Of a DNA stretch of 35,107 bases, positions 23,810 to 32,010 are shown in pieces. A program made the translations under genes and the position numbers. Below the pieces are notes generated by a model. The model did not search any database. It had not been told where the DNA came from and saw only the letters and a list, made by a program, of their open reading frames with translations. Position 1 is the stretch's first letter. Each line of letters begins with the position of its first letter. Origin of the DNA: UBA7236 sp044227505 (GTDB lineage: Bacteria > Bacteroidota > Bacteroidia > Chitinophagales > BACL12); the NCBI GenBank assembly GCA_044227505.1, contig JBGAWP010000040.1, positions 1 to 35,107 on the forward strand, read 5' to 3'.

Positions 23810-26578
23810 ATGAAAAAAAAATTACTCCTCCTCACCCCGCTATTTTTATTGACCCTCGTAACACTGAAAAGTCAGGTTGTGATCAACGAATATTCTGCCG
23901 CAAACTATACCGATGTTGCGGATAATTACGGAGAATATGAAGACTGGATCGAATTATACAATGCAGGTGTAGCATCAGTTGACCTGTCAGGATATTATTT
24001 GAGCGATCGCGAAGATGATCCTACCAAATATACCATTCCGGCAGGTGTAACCATTGCTGCAGGTGGTTTTGTGCGTTTTTGGTGTTCTTCCAGAAACCTC
24101 TTCGCTGGAACCAACTATCACACAAATTTCAAATTAACTCAAACTACCGGCGCTGAAGCAGTAGTGTTTGCTGATGCTACCGGAACAATAATCGATGTTC
24201 AACAACTCGACAATCCGAATCAAACTGACCATAGCTGGGGGCGTTCACCAAATGGTGCCGCAGAATGGAAAATTTTCACGAGTCCTACTCCCAATGCCTC
24301 TAACACAGGTACCGTTAAATTAGCATATGCCGAAAAACCGGATATGGAACCTAATGCAGGAAATTATGCAGGTTCAGTAACTGTAACCATTTCTGTTTCC
24401 GAACCTAATATGACAGTAAGATATACATTGGATGGTAGTTTCCCAACTGCAGCTGCTGCCGTATATACCGGTGCCATTACAATTGATGAAACCACAGTTT
24501 TAAGAACAGTTGCCTATCCAGTTTCAACAGATACTTTCCAAAGCCTTTGCTCCACAAATACCTATTTTATAGATGAAACATCCGAAGTTCCTATTATTTC
24601 ACTTGCCGGCGAACAAATTGACGACTTGCTGAATGCTACCGGTTGGGGAATTGTTCCGGTTGGATCTTTCGAATTATTTGATAAGGATTTTAACCTGATT
24701 GATGAAGCTGTGGGAGAATTTAATGAACATGGAAATGATTCCTGGGCTTACGATCAAAGAGGGTACGACTATATTGTAAGAGACCAATTCGGTTACGACA
24801 ACGATATTGACCACGAATTTTTTGCTGATGTTACCGATAGAACAGGTTATCAGCGATTGATCTCCAAAGCAGGGGCAAATGATAATTATCCTTCCTCCGA
24901 TGGTGGAGCGCATGTTCGCGATGCTTTTGTGCATCACATTGCTGAATTGGATCATTTAGAATTAGATGAACGTTCTTCGTTCTTTAATATCATGTATTTA
25001 AACGGCGATTATTGGGGTGTTTACGATACCCGCCAAAAGGCAGATGACGCCGATTATACCGATTATTATTACGACCAGGGAGAATATGAAATGGATTATA
25101 TCAAATGCTGGGGTGGTACCTGGGCAGAGTATGGAACAATGGCACCATGGAGTCCTTTTGTGACCTTTGTGACCACAAACGATATGACCATAGCAGCCAA
25201 TTACGATTATGTTACCGATAATTTCAACACCTTAAGTTTAATAGATTATATATTGGTTAACACATTTTCAGTTTGTACTGACTGGCTGAACTGGAACACT
25301 GCATGGTGGAGAGGATATGACCCGGCAGGTGGTGCTAAAACATGGAGATATGTATTATGGGATGAAGATGCAACTTTCGGACATTATATAAATTATACCG
25401 GCGTTCCTGATGATTCCCCAACTGCCGATCCTTGCGATCCACTTACTCTTGGTGGAGTTGACCCTAACGGACATATTGATATTGCCAACGCATTGATGGA
25501 TAATGAAAATTTTCTTTCTGATTATATCAATCGATTCGCCGATATGATCAACACTACTTTCGATTGCGAAATTATTTTGGGAAGATTGGATAGTATGCGA
25601 GCAGTTATTGATCCGGAAATGGAACGCCATACCGATCAGTGGGGTGGTTCTTATGCCGGATGGAGTTCAAACTTTGATGAACTCCGCGCATTTATTGAAG
25701 AGCGCTGCGCGTTTTTACCAAGTGGAGTGGAAGATTGTTTTGATGTAACTGCCTATCCGCTTGTGGTGCAAATTGAACCCGTAGGTAGCCCTAACGATGT
25801 GCAGGTAAATACTTTGGTTCCGGCGTTTTATCCATATCCCGCAACGTATTTCAGCGGAACAACTTTAGGATTTAAAGCAATTACAGATCCCGGTTATACT
25901 TTCGACCATTGGGAATTTTTAAATCATACCCCAACTCCGGGTATTACGGAAGATTCTGTAACGGTTTCTTTAACCTCTACCGATACAATTACTGCATGGT
26001 TTATTACTACGGAATTACCCATGTATAATTTCACTTTAAATGTTGAACCTGCAGGTGCAGGAACTGCCGTTGTGGAAGGATTGGTTCCGGGTGGATATCC
26101 GTATTCAACAACCTTTATCAGCGGAACTATGGTTGATGTGGAAGCAACAGCAAATCCGGGTTATGCATTCGATTATTGGGAATTGGAAAATCACACTGCC
26201 AATCCTGATCCATTTACTCTGGATATCTATTTTGCTTTGGCCGATTTTGAAAATGCAACCGCGCATTTCCGTTTTATGAATGGTATTGAAGAAGAAGAAG
26301 CGAGCATCGCCTTAAATGTTGTTCCATCCGTAACCAATGGTGCAATTACCGTTAATTATCAATTAAGTGAACCACATAATGAGATCCTGCTTGAAATATT
26401 TTCTGTAACGGGACAACTCATCGCGCAAATAAATAAAGAACAAGTTATTTCCGGTGCACAGGGATCACATACAGTTGAAATTAATTTAAACGATTATCAA
26501 ATTGCAAACGGAATGTATTTCATTAAAATGACCAGCGGAAGCCAGTCGATGAATGAGAGAATTATTTATAATAAATAA
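23810..26578 (+). CDS. T9SS-sorted multidomain protein (lamin-tail, CotH-like)
   Basis: Exported 922-residue protein. Signal peptide 1-21 (MKKKLLLLTPLFLLTLVTLK). A lamin-tail domain covers about 22-160 (VVINEYSAAN, DWIELYNAG, LSGYYLSD). A chitobiase C-terminal-like beta-sandwich spans about 176-255 (NMTVRYTLDGSFPT). A CotH-like kinase region spans about 258-640, with WGVYDTRQKADD (402-413) and YVLWDEDATFG (514-524), which match the conserved CotH positions. Two InlB/Flg_new-type repeats follow (about 650-733, 740-821, each with GY.FD.WE and T..A.F). The tail (832-922; ALNVVPSVTNG, LEIFSVTGQLIAQ, IANGMYFIKM) is a T9SS sorting domain. CotH proteins phosphorylate surface proteins in spore formers; here the target is unknown. 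An intrinsic terminator follows. Confidence 0.92.
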   Translation: MKKKLLLLTPLFLLTLVTLKSQVVINEYSAANYTDVADNYGEYEDWIELYNAGVASVDLSGYYLSDREDDPTKYTIPAGVTIAAGGFVRFWCSSRNLFAGTNYHTNFKLTQTTGAEAVVFADATGTIIDVQQLDNPNQTDHSWGRSPNGAAEWKIFTSPTPNASNTGTVKLAYAEKPDMEPNAGNYAGSVTVTISVSEPNMTVRYTLDGSFPTAAAAVYTGAITIDETTVLRTVAYPVSTDTFQSLCSTNTYFIDETSEVPIISLAGEQIDDLLNATGWGIVPVGSFELFDKDFNLIDEAVGEFNEHGNDSWAYDQRGYDYIVRDQFGYDNDIDHEFFADVTDRTGYQRLISKAGANDNYPSSDGGAHVRDAFVHHIAELDHLELDERSSFFNIMYLNGDYWGVYDTRQKADDADYTDYYYDQGEYEMDYIKCWGGTWAEYGTMAPWSPFVTFVTTNDMTIAANYDYVTDNFNTLSLIDYILVNTFSVCTDWLNWNTAWWRGYDPAGGAKTWRYVLWDEDATFGHYINYTGVPDDSPTADPCDPLTLGGVDPNGHIDIANALMDNENFLSDYINRFADMINTTFDCEIILGRLDSMRAVIDPEMERHTDQWGGSYAGWSSNFDELRAFIEERCAFLPSGVEDCFDVTAYPLVVQIEPVGSPNDVQVNTLVPAFYPYPATYFSGTTLGFKAITDPGYTFDHWEFLNHTPTPGITEDSVTVSLTSTDTITAWFITTELPMYNFTLNVEPAGAGTAVVEGLVPGGYPYSTTFISGTMVDVEATANPGYAFDYWELENHTANPDPFTLDIYFALADFENATAHFRFMNGIEEEEASIALNVVPSVTNGAITVNYQLSEPHNEILLEIFSVTGQLIAQINKEQVISGAQGSHTVEINLNDYQIANGMYFIKMTSGSQSMNERIIYNK

Positions 26579-26600
26579 AATATTTTTTAAGCATATTAAA

Positions 26601-26627
26601 AAAAGGCTGCCGGTGGCAGCTTTTTTT
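26601..26627 (+). terminator. Intrinsic terminator of the CotH-like gene
   Basis: GCTGCC (26606-26611), loop GGT, GGCAGC (26615-26620), followed by seven T and preceded by an A-run. It lies 28 bp after the stop codon. Confidence 0.88.
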
Positions 26628-26676
26628 ATGTACCAATGGAACAGCCGGATGTACCAATGTACAAATGAACAGCCAG
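26628..26676. repeat. 7-bp-phased repeat ATGTACC/AATGTAC with CAGCC spacer
   Basis: Seven consecutive heptamers: ATGTACC AATGGAA / CAGCCGG ATGTACC / AATGTAC AAATGAA / CAGCCAG. ATGTACCAATG recurs 21 bp (three units) later, and AACAGCC 28 bp (four units) later. It directly follows the terminator. The gene-free stretch 26579-26957 consists mostly of this and the next two repeats. Confidence 0.65.
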
Positions 26677-26715
26677 TTAACGAATCACCAAAAAGTTGAT
26701 CTACGGGCAGAAAAT

Positions 26716-26747
26716 AAATTATCAAATTATTAAATTACCAGATTATT
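26716..26747. repeat. 8-bp tandem array
   Basis: AAATTATC AAATTATT / AAATTACC AGATTATT: four units with period 8, in contrast to the period 7 of the other arrays. Confidence 0.65.
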
Positions 26748-26760
26748 AAATAAAGTTTAC

Positions 26761-26839
26761 CTAAACCCCGGGTAGGGGTGGCATTATTATAGTAAAATAT
26801 TAGATAATAATCGGCTAAAACCCCGGGTAGGGGTGACAT
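26761..26839. repeat. Two copies of a CCCCGGGTAGGGGT element
   Basis: CTAAACCCCGGGTAGGGGTG (26761-26780, then GCAT) and CTAAAACCCCGGGTAGGGGT (26815-26834, then GACAT) lie 54 bp apart in direct orientation. Each has ACCCC and GGGGT arms around GGGTA. It resembles a dispersed intergenic repeat of Bacteroidota; function unknown. Confidence 0.8.
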
Positions 26840-26957
26840 ATCCCACCATGTAAAAACGGTATTATAAAATAGGTTGGTGGATTTTTATGGAACAGAAATT
26901 AAACCCAAATAATTTCCAAAAAATAATGTGTAAATTCGTAAAGCTTTAATTAATTAC

Positions 26958-27581
26958 ATGTATAAATTTATTATCTCCCTCATTTTTATAGTTCACTTAT
27001 ATTCAATTTCCTTTGCTTGCACCTGCGGGTCAAAACCTAGCATAAAGGATAGTTGGGAAATTGCCAGTCAGGTTTTTATTGGGGAAGTAATTAGCATGGA
27101 TTCTTCCGACAATATATTTTCTTCTTATGGGTCAAAGGTTCAGCTATACACTGTACGAATACTGGAAAGTTATAAATATGGTTTTAATCCGAAAAATAGT
27201 ATTAGAACTTTTACAAATACAGGTGGCGGCTCTTGTGATAGGAATTTTAAAGTGGGAGAAAAATATTTGATCTATGCTGATACCAGACATTTCGCAACCT
27301 TTCTTTCGGCATCAGAATGTTCTCGTACAGATTTACTTCAAAACATTAGTGAAAAGGAAATAGAGAAGTTGGAGGAATTACATGAAGAATGGAAAGATAG
27401 TAAAAACGAATCGTCTCATTTATTGTCAAAACAGGAAATTGATCGCGATAATGGTTTATTAATTGCAACAAACGAAAGATTAAACAAGGAAAACAGAATC
27501 ATCATAATTATATCTTCTATCATTATTGTCATCTTATTAACCTCACTTATCATTTTATGGCGAAAAAAATTTGTTAAATAA
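26958..27581 (+). CDS. NTR/TIMP-like domain protein with C-terminal membrane anchor
   Basis: A 207-residue protein with a signal peptide (about 1-20, ending SISFA). The mature protein starts CTCGSKPSIKDSW, the Cys-x-Cys start of bacterial netrin-like (NTR/TIMP-type) domains, followed by VFIGEVISMDS and GGGSCDRNFKVGEKYLIYA (78-97 region), which also fits that fold. A charged helical segment (about 133-180) leads to one membrane helix (IIIIISSIIIVILLTSLIIL) and a basic tail. It is probably anchored with the domain outside the cytoplasm. In metazoan TIMPs the free N-terminal Cys chelates protease metal; whether this protein inhibits anything is unknown. A near -7 element (TAAATTCG) lies at 26931-26938. 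Confidence 0.78.
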   Translation: MYKFIISLIFIVHLYSISFACTCGSKPSIKDSWEIASQVFIGEVISMDSSDNIFSSYGSKVQLYTVRILESYKYGFNPKNSIRTFTNTGGGSCDRNFKVGEKYLIYADTRHFATFLSASECSRTDLLQNISEKEIEKLEELHEEWKDSKNESSHLLSKQEIDRDNGLLIATNERLNKENRIIIIISSIIIVILLTSLIILWRKKFVK

Positions 27582-27707
27582 GCCATTTAGCCCTAATTTG
27601 GCATACAAAATTTGTAGAAATTGGTCAATTGTTTGCAAAATTTGCAATTATTAATCCCTAACAAGAGCCAATTCTGAAAAAAATGAATATCGAATTAAAT
27701 TTATTTT

Positions 27708-28076
27708 ATGAAAACTTTAGCTTCCACCCTTATAACAATTCTTTCTGTTGTTTTACTGACATCTTCGTTTACCAACAAGCAAAGTCCGGATAAAATAGTT
27801 TCCGGCATATATGGCATTTGCAGTATGGAAAATGGAGCAGGTGCTAAGATCGAACTGACAGTAAATGATGATCATACCTTTCATTATTATGATAATTTTG
27901 ATCAAACAAAAATTATTGATGTAAAAGGTAAATGGATCTTAAACGGAAATACAATTCTGTTAACTGACTTTGAATCTGAACATGCCATTCACGATAAATG
28001 GGCAATCGACGCAAAATATCAATGTATTAAATCCCGTAAAGGATTAGAGTGGACCAGACTTTGTCATTTGAATTGA
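27708..28076 (+). CDS. Small secreted protein of unknown function
   Basis: A 122-residue protein with signal peptide (MKTLASTLITILSVVLLTSS). The mature part (GIYGICSMENGAGAKIELTV, then HTFHYYDNF, GKWILNGNTILL) has the pattern of small lipocalin-like or NlpE-like beta-barrels, where a short strand motif 'G.W...gn.I.L' is common. Two cysteines (near positions 38 and 105) plus one near the C-terminus could form disulfides. I recognise no specific family. It lies between two other small envelope genes and 24 bp before the next. Confidence 0.65.
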   Translation: MKTLASTLITILSVVLLTSSFTNKQSPDKIVSGIYGICSMENGAGAKIELTVNDDHTFHYYDNFDQTKIIDVKGKWILNGNTILLTDFESEHAIHDKWAIDAKYQCIKSRKGLEWTRLCHLN

Positions 28077-28100
28077 TACGGTTCTCTGCAACTATTCAGA

Positions 28101-28643
28101 ATGCCAGGAAATTTTTTTAAATACATATTTTATCTCTTTTTGGTAATTTGTTTAATAACTATCATTTATTCATTTTACGCATTTGACTTTATTGAATTAG
28201 ATCCGGCGGTAAACTGGACCATGAAATATTTCGCACTGCCCATTTTAATTATAATGATACCTTTAAGTTATTTCATTTATCAAAAATTCATTCGGCAAAA
28301 AGAGAAAAAAAGATACTTGTCTGGCATATTCGTATTTTTCAGAGTATTTATGTTAACAATAGGTCTATCCATAATTTTAATAGGTACAACATTAAGTTTA
28401 ATAATATTAACCAATGGATATTTGGGTAACACCCGATCAATAACAATAAATACTATTGTAATTGACTATGAAATTACCGGGGAAGGATTTAGAAAAGGGC
28501 CTCCAAAACACTATATTAAAATAAATGTTCCGCAGGTGGATAGATTGGTGGAATTAAAAGTTGACAGAGCATATATAATAGGCGAACCTTTTATAAAAAC
28601 AATGAACATCGGGAAATGGGGTTTATTTTATTCCAATGATTAA
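28101..28643 (+). CDS. Small membrane protein of unknown function
   Basis: A 180-residue protein with three predicted membrane helices (about 8-28, 44-63, 80-105), followed by an extracytoplasmic or cytoplasmic C-terminal beta-rich part (TINTIVIDYEITGEGF, KHYIKINVPQVDRLVELKV). No catalytic motif is visible. It starts 24 bp after the preceding gene and may be co-transcribed with it. It ends 15 bp before the convergent K+ channel gene. Confidence 0.65.
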   Translation: MPGNFFKYIFYLFLVICLITIIYSFYAFDFIELDPAVNWTMKYFALPILIIMIPLSYFIYQKFIRQKEKKRYLSGIFVFFRVFMLTIGLSIILIGTTLSLIILTNGYLGNTRSITINTIVIDYEITGEGFRKGPPKHYIKINVPQVDRLVELKVDRAYIIGEPFIKTMNIGKWGLFYSND

Positions 28644-28658
28644 ATATTTTGTAACAAT

Positions 28659-29477
28659 TTAAATCAACTCCCCACACCTTTTACAATATTTTGCATCCTT
28701 ATCATGTCCTTCCTTTCCGCATCTCGGACAAACCTCATTTTTTTGCTCATTTTTTCTTGCAGCGAGAGCCATTTCTGTTGTGACAATACCTGTCGGAACG
28801 GCAATTATTCCATATCCCATCATCATGATAATACTTGCAACGAATTTACCTAAGGGGGTGATTGGAGAAATATCACCATAACCTACGGTAGTGATGGTAA
28901 CGATAGCCCAATAAATACTTGCTGGAATAGATTCAAATCCATTTTCTCCACCTTCCACCAAATACATTATAGATCCAAGAATTACTACAAGCATTAATAC
29001 AATAAGCATGAAAATACTGATCTTTCGTAAACTTCCTTTTACGGCAACAACAAGAAATTGCATTTCAGTGAGAAAATGCGTCAATTTAAAAATACGGAAG
29101 ATACGTAATATTCTCAAAGCTCGTAATACAAGCAGCGATTGCGCACCAATAAATAATATACTTAAATAGCTTGGAATTATTGCGAGAAGATCGATAATGC
29201 CTAAAAAACTAAATACATAACTCAGGGGTCTTTTTATACTGATAAGACGCAAAATATATTCTATTGTAAAAAGGATTGTGAATACCCATTCCAGTATAAA
29301 AAATAATCTCCCGAACGATTCGTGCCAGACTTCCACACTGTCGAAGATCACAATCAATATACTCAGGATTATCAACACAAGCAATGAAACATCAAATGCT
29401 TTTCCGGCAGCAGTATTCGATTCGTAAATTATTTCCTGCAGTCTATTGCGTATTTTTTCTTTTTTTTCCTTCAACAT
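28659..29477 (-). CDS. Voltage-gated K+ channel with C-terminal zinc ribbon
   Basis: A 272-residue six-helix ion channel subunit of the inner membrane. The ATG at 29477 is preferred; the start 25 codons upstream adds a segment unlike the family. Helices S1-S4 lie at about 25-135, with the voltage sensor LRALRILRIFRIFKL (about 118-132, Arg at every third position). The pore loop carries the K+ selectivity filter TVGYGD (about 197-202), and S6 follows (FVASIIMMMGYGIIAVPTG). The cytoplasmic tail ends in CPRCG...YCKRCG (C250, C253, C265, C268), a zinc-ribbon four-cysteine site. The channel core is standard for bacterial Kv (KvAP-like); the zinc ribbon is an addition whose role is unknown. Confidence 0.92.
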   Translation of the reverse strand: MLKEKKEKIRNRLQEIIYESNTAAGKAFDVSLLVLIILSILIVIFDSVEVWHESFGRLFFILEWVFTILFTIEYILRLISIKRPLSYVFSFLGIIDLLAIIPSYLSILFIGAQSLLVLRALRILRIFRIFKLTHFLTEMQFLVVAVKGSLRKISIFMLIVLMLVVILGSIMYLVEGGENGFESIPASIYWAIVTITTVGYGDISPITPLGKFVASIIMMMGYGIIAVPTGIVTTEMALAARKNEQKNEVCPRCGKEGHDKDAKYCKRCGELI

Positions 29478-29557
29478 ACACAGATTCTTTAATTCCAAAG
29501 ATTCGTTAAAGATAAATACTAATAAATCATTAAATTTACTTTTTAAAACCACTCTTT

Positions 29558-29914
29558 ATGAAATATCTGTTCTGCTTACTTCTTGTCATTTGCTCCTTGT
29601 TAACGAAAGCACAGTCTCCTGGCCTTGTAAACCCTGACCCACAGAAGCAGACCTTCATAGTTGAAGCCTCCTGCGGCCAATGCAATTTCGATCTGTCGGG
29701 CAAGGGTTGTGAACTCGCCATTCGAATGGATGGAAAAGCATATTTTGTTACGGGAACTGATATTGATGATCATGGTGATGCACATGCCCATGATGGTTTT
29801 TGTGAAAGTATAAGAACTGCAGAGGTGCAAGGAGAAGTGGTAGGAGATAAGTTTAATGTTAGTTTTTTCAGATTGCAAAAAGTAGGGCAGAATAAAAATC
29901 CTGAAAAACAATAA
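29558..29914 (+). CDS. DUF6370-family secreted protein
   Basis: A 118-residue protein with a signal peptide (about 1-19, ending TKAQ). The mature part contains EASCGQCNFDLSGKGCELAI, then RMDGKAYFVTGTDIDDHGDA and HAHDGFC. This pattern (CGQC, then GKGC, then a His/Asp-rich DDHGDAHAHDGFC) is what I know as DUF6370, a small Bacteroidota family. The paired cysteines and His/Asp cluster suggest metal binding or redox activity, but no function is established. It is divergent from the K+ channel gene (80 bp between) and 64 bp before the TPR gene. Confidence 0.82.
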   Translation: MKYLFCLLLVICSLLTKAQSPGLVNPDPQKQTFIVEASCGQCNFDLSGKGCELAIRMDGKAYFVTGTDIDDHGDAHAHDGFCESIRTAEVQGEVVGDKFNVSFFRLQKVGQNKNPEKQ

Positions 29915-29978
29915 AATAATTTTTTCCAAAGAAAAAGATTTGATTCAACCACCAGATTCCAAACCCATCTGAACAATT

Positions 29979-31766
29979 ATGCGATCAAATTTTACATTTT
30001 TTTTAATTCTTATTACTACTGCTCTCAGCGGGCAAAACAACAATACTTACCAAAAATTAACGGATTCACTCATTAAGGCAGATAAATTGGAGGAACTTTT
30101 ATTTTATTTCAATTCTGAATTAAAAACGAAAACTCAGGATGATACGTTACTTAGTTGGGTAGGATTTGCTCATATGATGAATGATGACCTCGATTCTGCT
30201 GAAATATATTATAAACAATCTTTAAAAATAAACCCAAATTGTTTTCAATGTTATTTGAATTTAAGCAGGATATATGGTTTTCGTGAAGATTATATTACAG
30301 CATTTAATTTTGTAGAAAAAGGAATTGCAATCGATCCGCATAATGCAGACATCTATTCCCTGCGCGCAAACCTGAAACAATTTACTAATAGCAAGATCGG
30401 TGCACTTATCGATTATGATAAGGCCATTGAGCTCGATCCTGATAATGCAGAACATTATCTTCAACGCGGACTTTACAATGCAAATCAGGGATACTTATTG
30501 TTGGCAATTGCTGACCTTAATAAGGCGGTAGAATTAGCTCCGGAAAATTATTATTGTTATTTTCAAAGAGCTAGTATTTATTATGAATTAAATAAACCTG
30601 AACCGGCATTAACCGACATAAACAGATCAATTGAGTTGAAACCGGATGAAGCTACCCTATACCTAGGAAGGGCTTCAATTTATAATTTGAAGCAGGAGTA
30701 TAAAAATGCGATCGCCGATTATTCCAAGGCAATTTCCTTAGACCCGGAGGATCATTTAACCTATTTTTACAGAGCGGGATCCTATTATAATCTGGAAGAT
30801 ATGGAAGCAGCATGTACTGATAATCTATATCTTAATTCCTTAATTGAAAACGGAAAAATAACTGACCCAGCCTTGATCACTGAGGTGAAAGGGAGCATAG
30901 GTGACATTTGTGTTGATTCAAAGCCGAGTTACTATTATCAGCGCGGAGTGGCGTTCTATAATTTGAAGGAGTACCAAAAAGCTATAGATATTTATAATGA
31001 AGGGTTAAAAAAATTTCCTGAGAATTCAATGACTCTAAATTTCATGGGGAATGCCTTTATGGCATTGGGAGAGTATCAAAAAGCGTTTGAAAAATATGAA
31101 CAATCATTAAAATATAAAGAAAATATATTAGAAGAGATAACAATTAATCCTCGTTTTGCCGGAGCATCTAAAGAAACAATTAATAATTTTTATAATGCTT
31201 CTTTGGCATTAACTTATTATAGTATAGCAGAATGTAAAATAAATATGGGATCAGAGGATGATGCTTTGGATGCTATAAACATAGCCCTGGATTTATTACC
31301 CAATTTGATCGAATTCAATATTGAGGGATACTATAATTTAAAGGGATTTATTCTATTAATACGCGAAGAATATGAAAACGCAGTGAAAGAATTTGATAAA
31401 TGTATTCAAATAGATAAATATTTTACTATGGCTTATGTTTATCGTGCGATTGCAAAAATCAGCTCCGTGGAAAAGGTAAAATATGTAGCCAATACAATTA
31501 ACGGTATCATTGTAAATCAACCATTGAATATCAATTGGGTAATTCCGAAAAAAAACGAACTTAACTCTAAGGAAACCATGCTTGTTTCTGCTTTAAATGA
31601 CTGTAATACTGCCATCGAACTCCAAAAAGATTTTGGTTATGCCTATTATATTCGGGGCCAGGTAAAACAAATGCTAGGCGCAGGCGAGTTTTGCCTTGAT
31701 CTGATAACGGCCGAAAGCCTGGGACTTATTGTAGAACAAATACTGATAGAGGATTGTGTTAAATAA
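29979..31766 (+). CDS. TPR-repeat protein
   Basis: A 595-residue protein with signal peptide (MRSNFTFFLILITTALSGQ), so exported. The mature part is built of about ten tetratricopeptide repeats, for example WVGFAHMMNDDLDSAEIYYK, CYLNLSRIYGFREDYITAFN, HYLQRGLYNANQGYLLLAIA, LYLGRASIYNLKQEYKNAIA and LNFMGNAFMALGEYQKAFEK. A non-TPR segment (about 265-310) breaks the series and holds several Cys (ACTDN, GDICVD). TPR arrays bind other proteins; the partner cannot be inferred. The C-terminal CLDLITAESLGL stretch resembles the 'C.D..KA..LG' end of other Bacteroidota TPR proteins. Confidence 0.88.
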   Translation: MRSNFTFFLILITTALSGQNNNTYQKLTDSLIKADKLEELLFYFNSELKTKTQDDTLLSWVGFAHMMNDDLDSAEIYYKQSLKINPNCFQCYLNLSRIYGFREDYITAFNFVEKGIAIDPHNADIYSLRANLKQFTNSKIGALIDYDKAIELDPDNAEHYLQRGLYNANQGYLLLAIADLNKAVELAPENYYCYFQRASIYYELNKPEPALTDINRSIELKPDEATLYLGRASIYNLKQEYKNAIADYSKAISLDPEDHLTYFYRAGSYYNLEDMEAACTDNLYLNSLIENGKITDPALITEVKGSIGDICVDSKPSYYYQRGVAFYNLKEYQKAIDIYNEGLKKFPENSMTLNFMGNAFMALGEYQKAFEKYEQSLKYKENILEEITINPRFAGASKETINNFYNASLALTYYSIAECKINMGSEDDALDAINIALDLLPNLIEFNIEGYYNLKGFILLIREEYENAVKEFDKCIQIDKYFTMAYVYRAIAKISSVEKVKYVANTINGIIVNQPLNINWVIPKKNELNSKETMLVSALNDCNTAIELQKDFGYAYYIRGQVKQMLGAGEFCLDLITAESLGLIVEQILIEDCVK

Positions 31767-31854
31767 GAAAAGTACTGCTTACCTCGATCTATATTTTTAT
31801 TTCTTTGAATAATTAGCAATTTTTATTGCAAAAATTATCTATTCTGTAATTTCC

Positions 31855-31874
31855 ATTCACTATAAATAGTGAAT
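31855..31874. repeat. Perfect palindrome ATTCACTATAAATAGTGAAT
   Basis: Two perfect 8-bp arms with a 4-bp loop, in the 244-bp gap between the TPR and LpxR-like genes. There is no U-run, so it is an operator-like or hairpin site rather than a clear terminator. Confidence 0.5.
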
Positions 31875-32010
31875 CTGCTAAAAAAAATGGAAATAAAGCA
31901 ACTCTTTGGAAATTATTTACCAGATTTGATGTGTAGAATTTAATGATATCGGCTGCAATAACCGGTATATCCTATTTACTAAATCTTTTTTTCAACTAAA
32001 CCACACTGTA

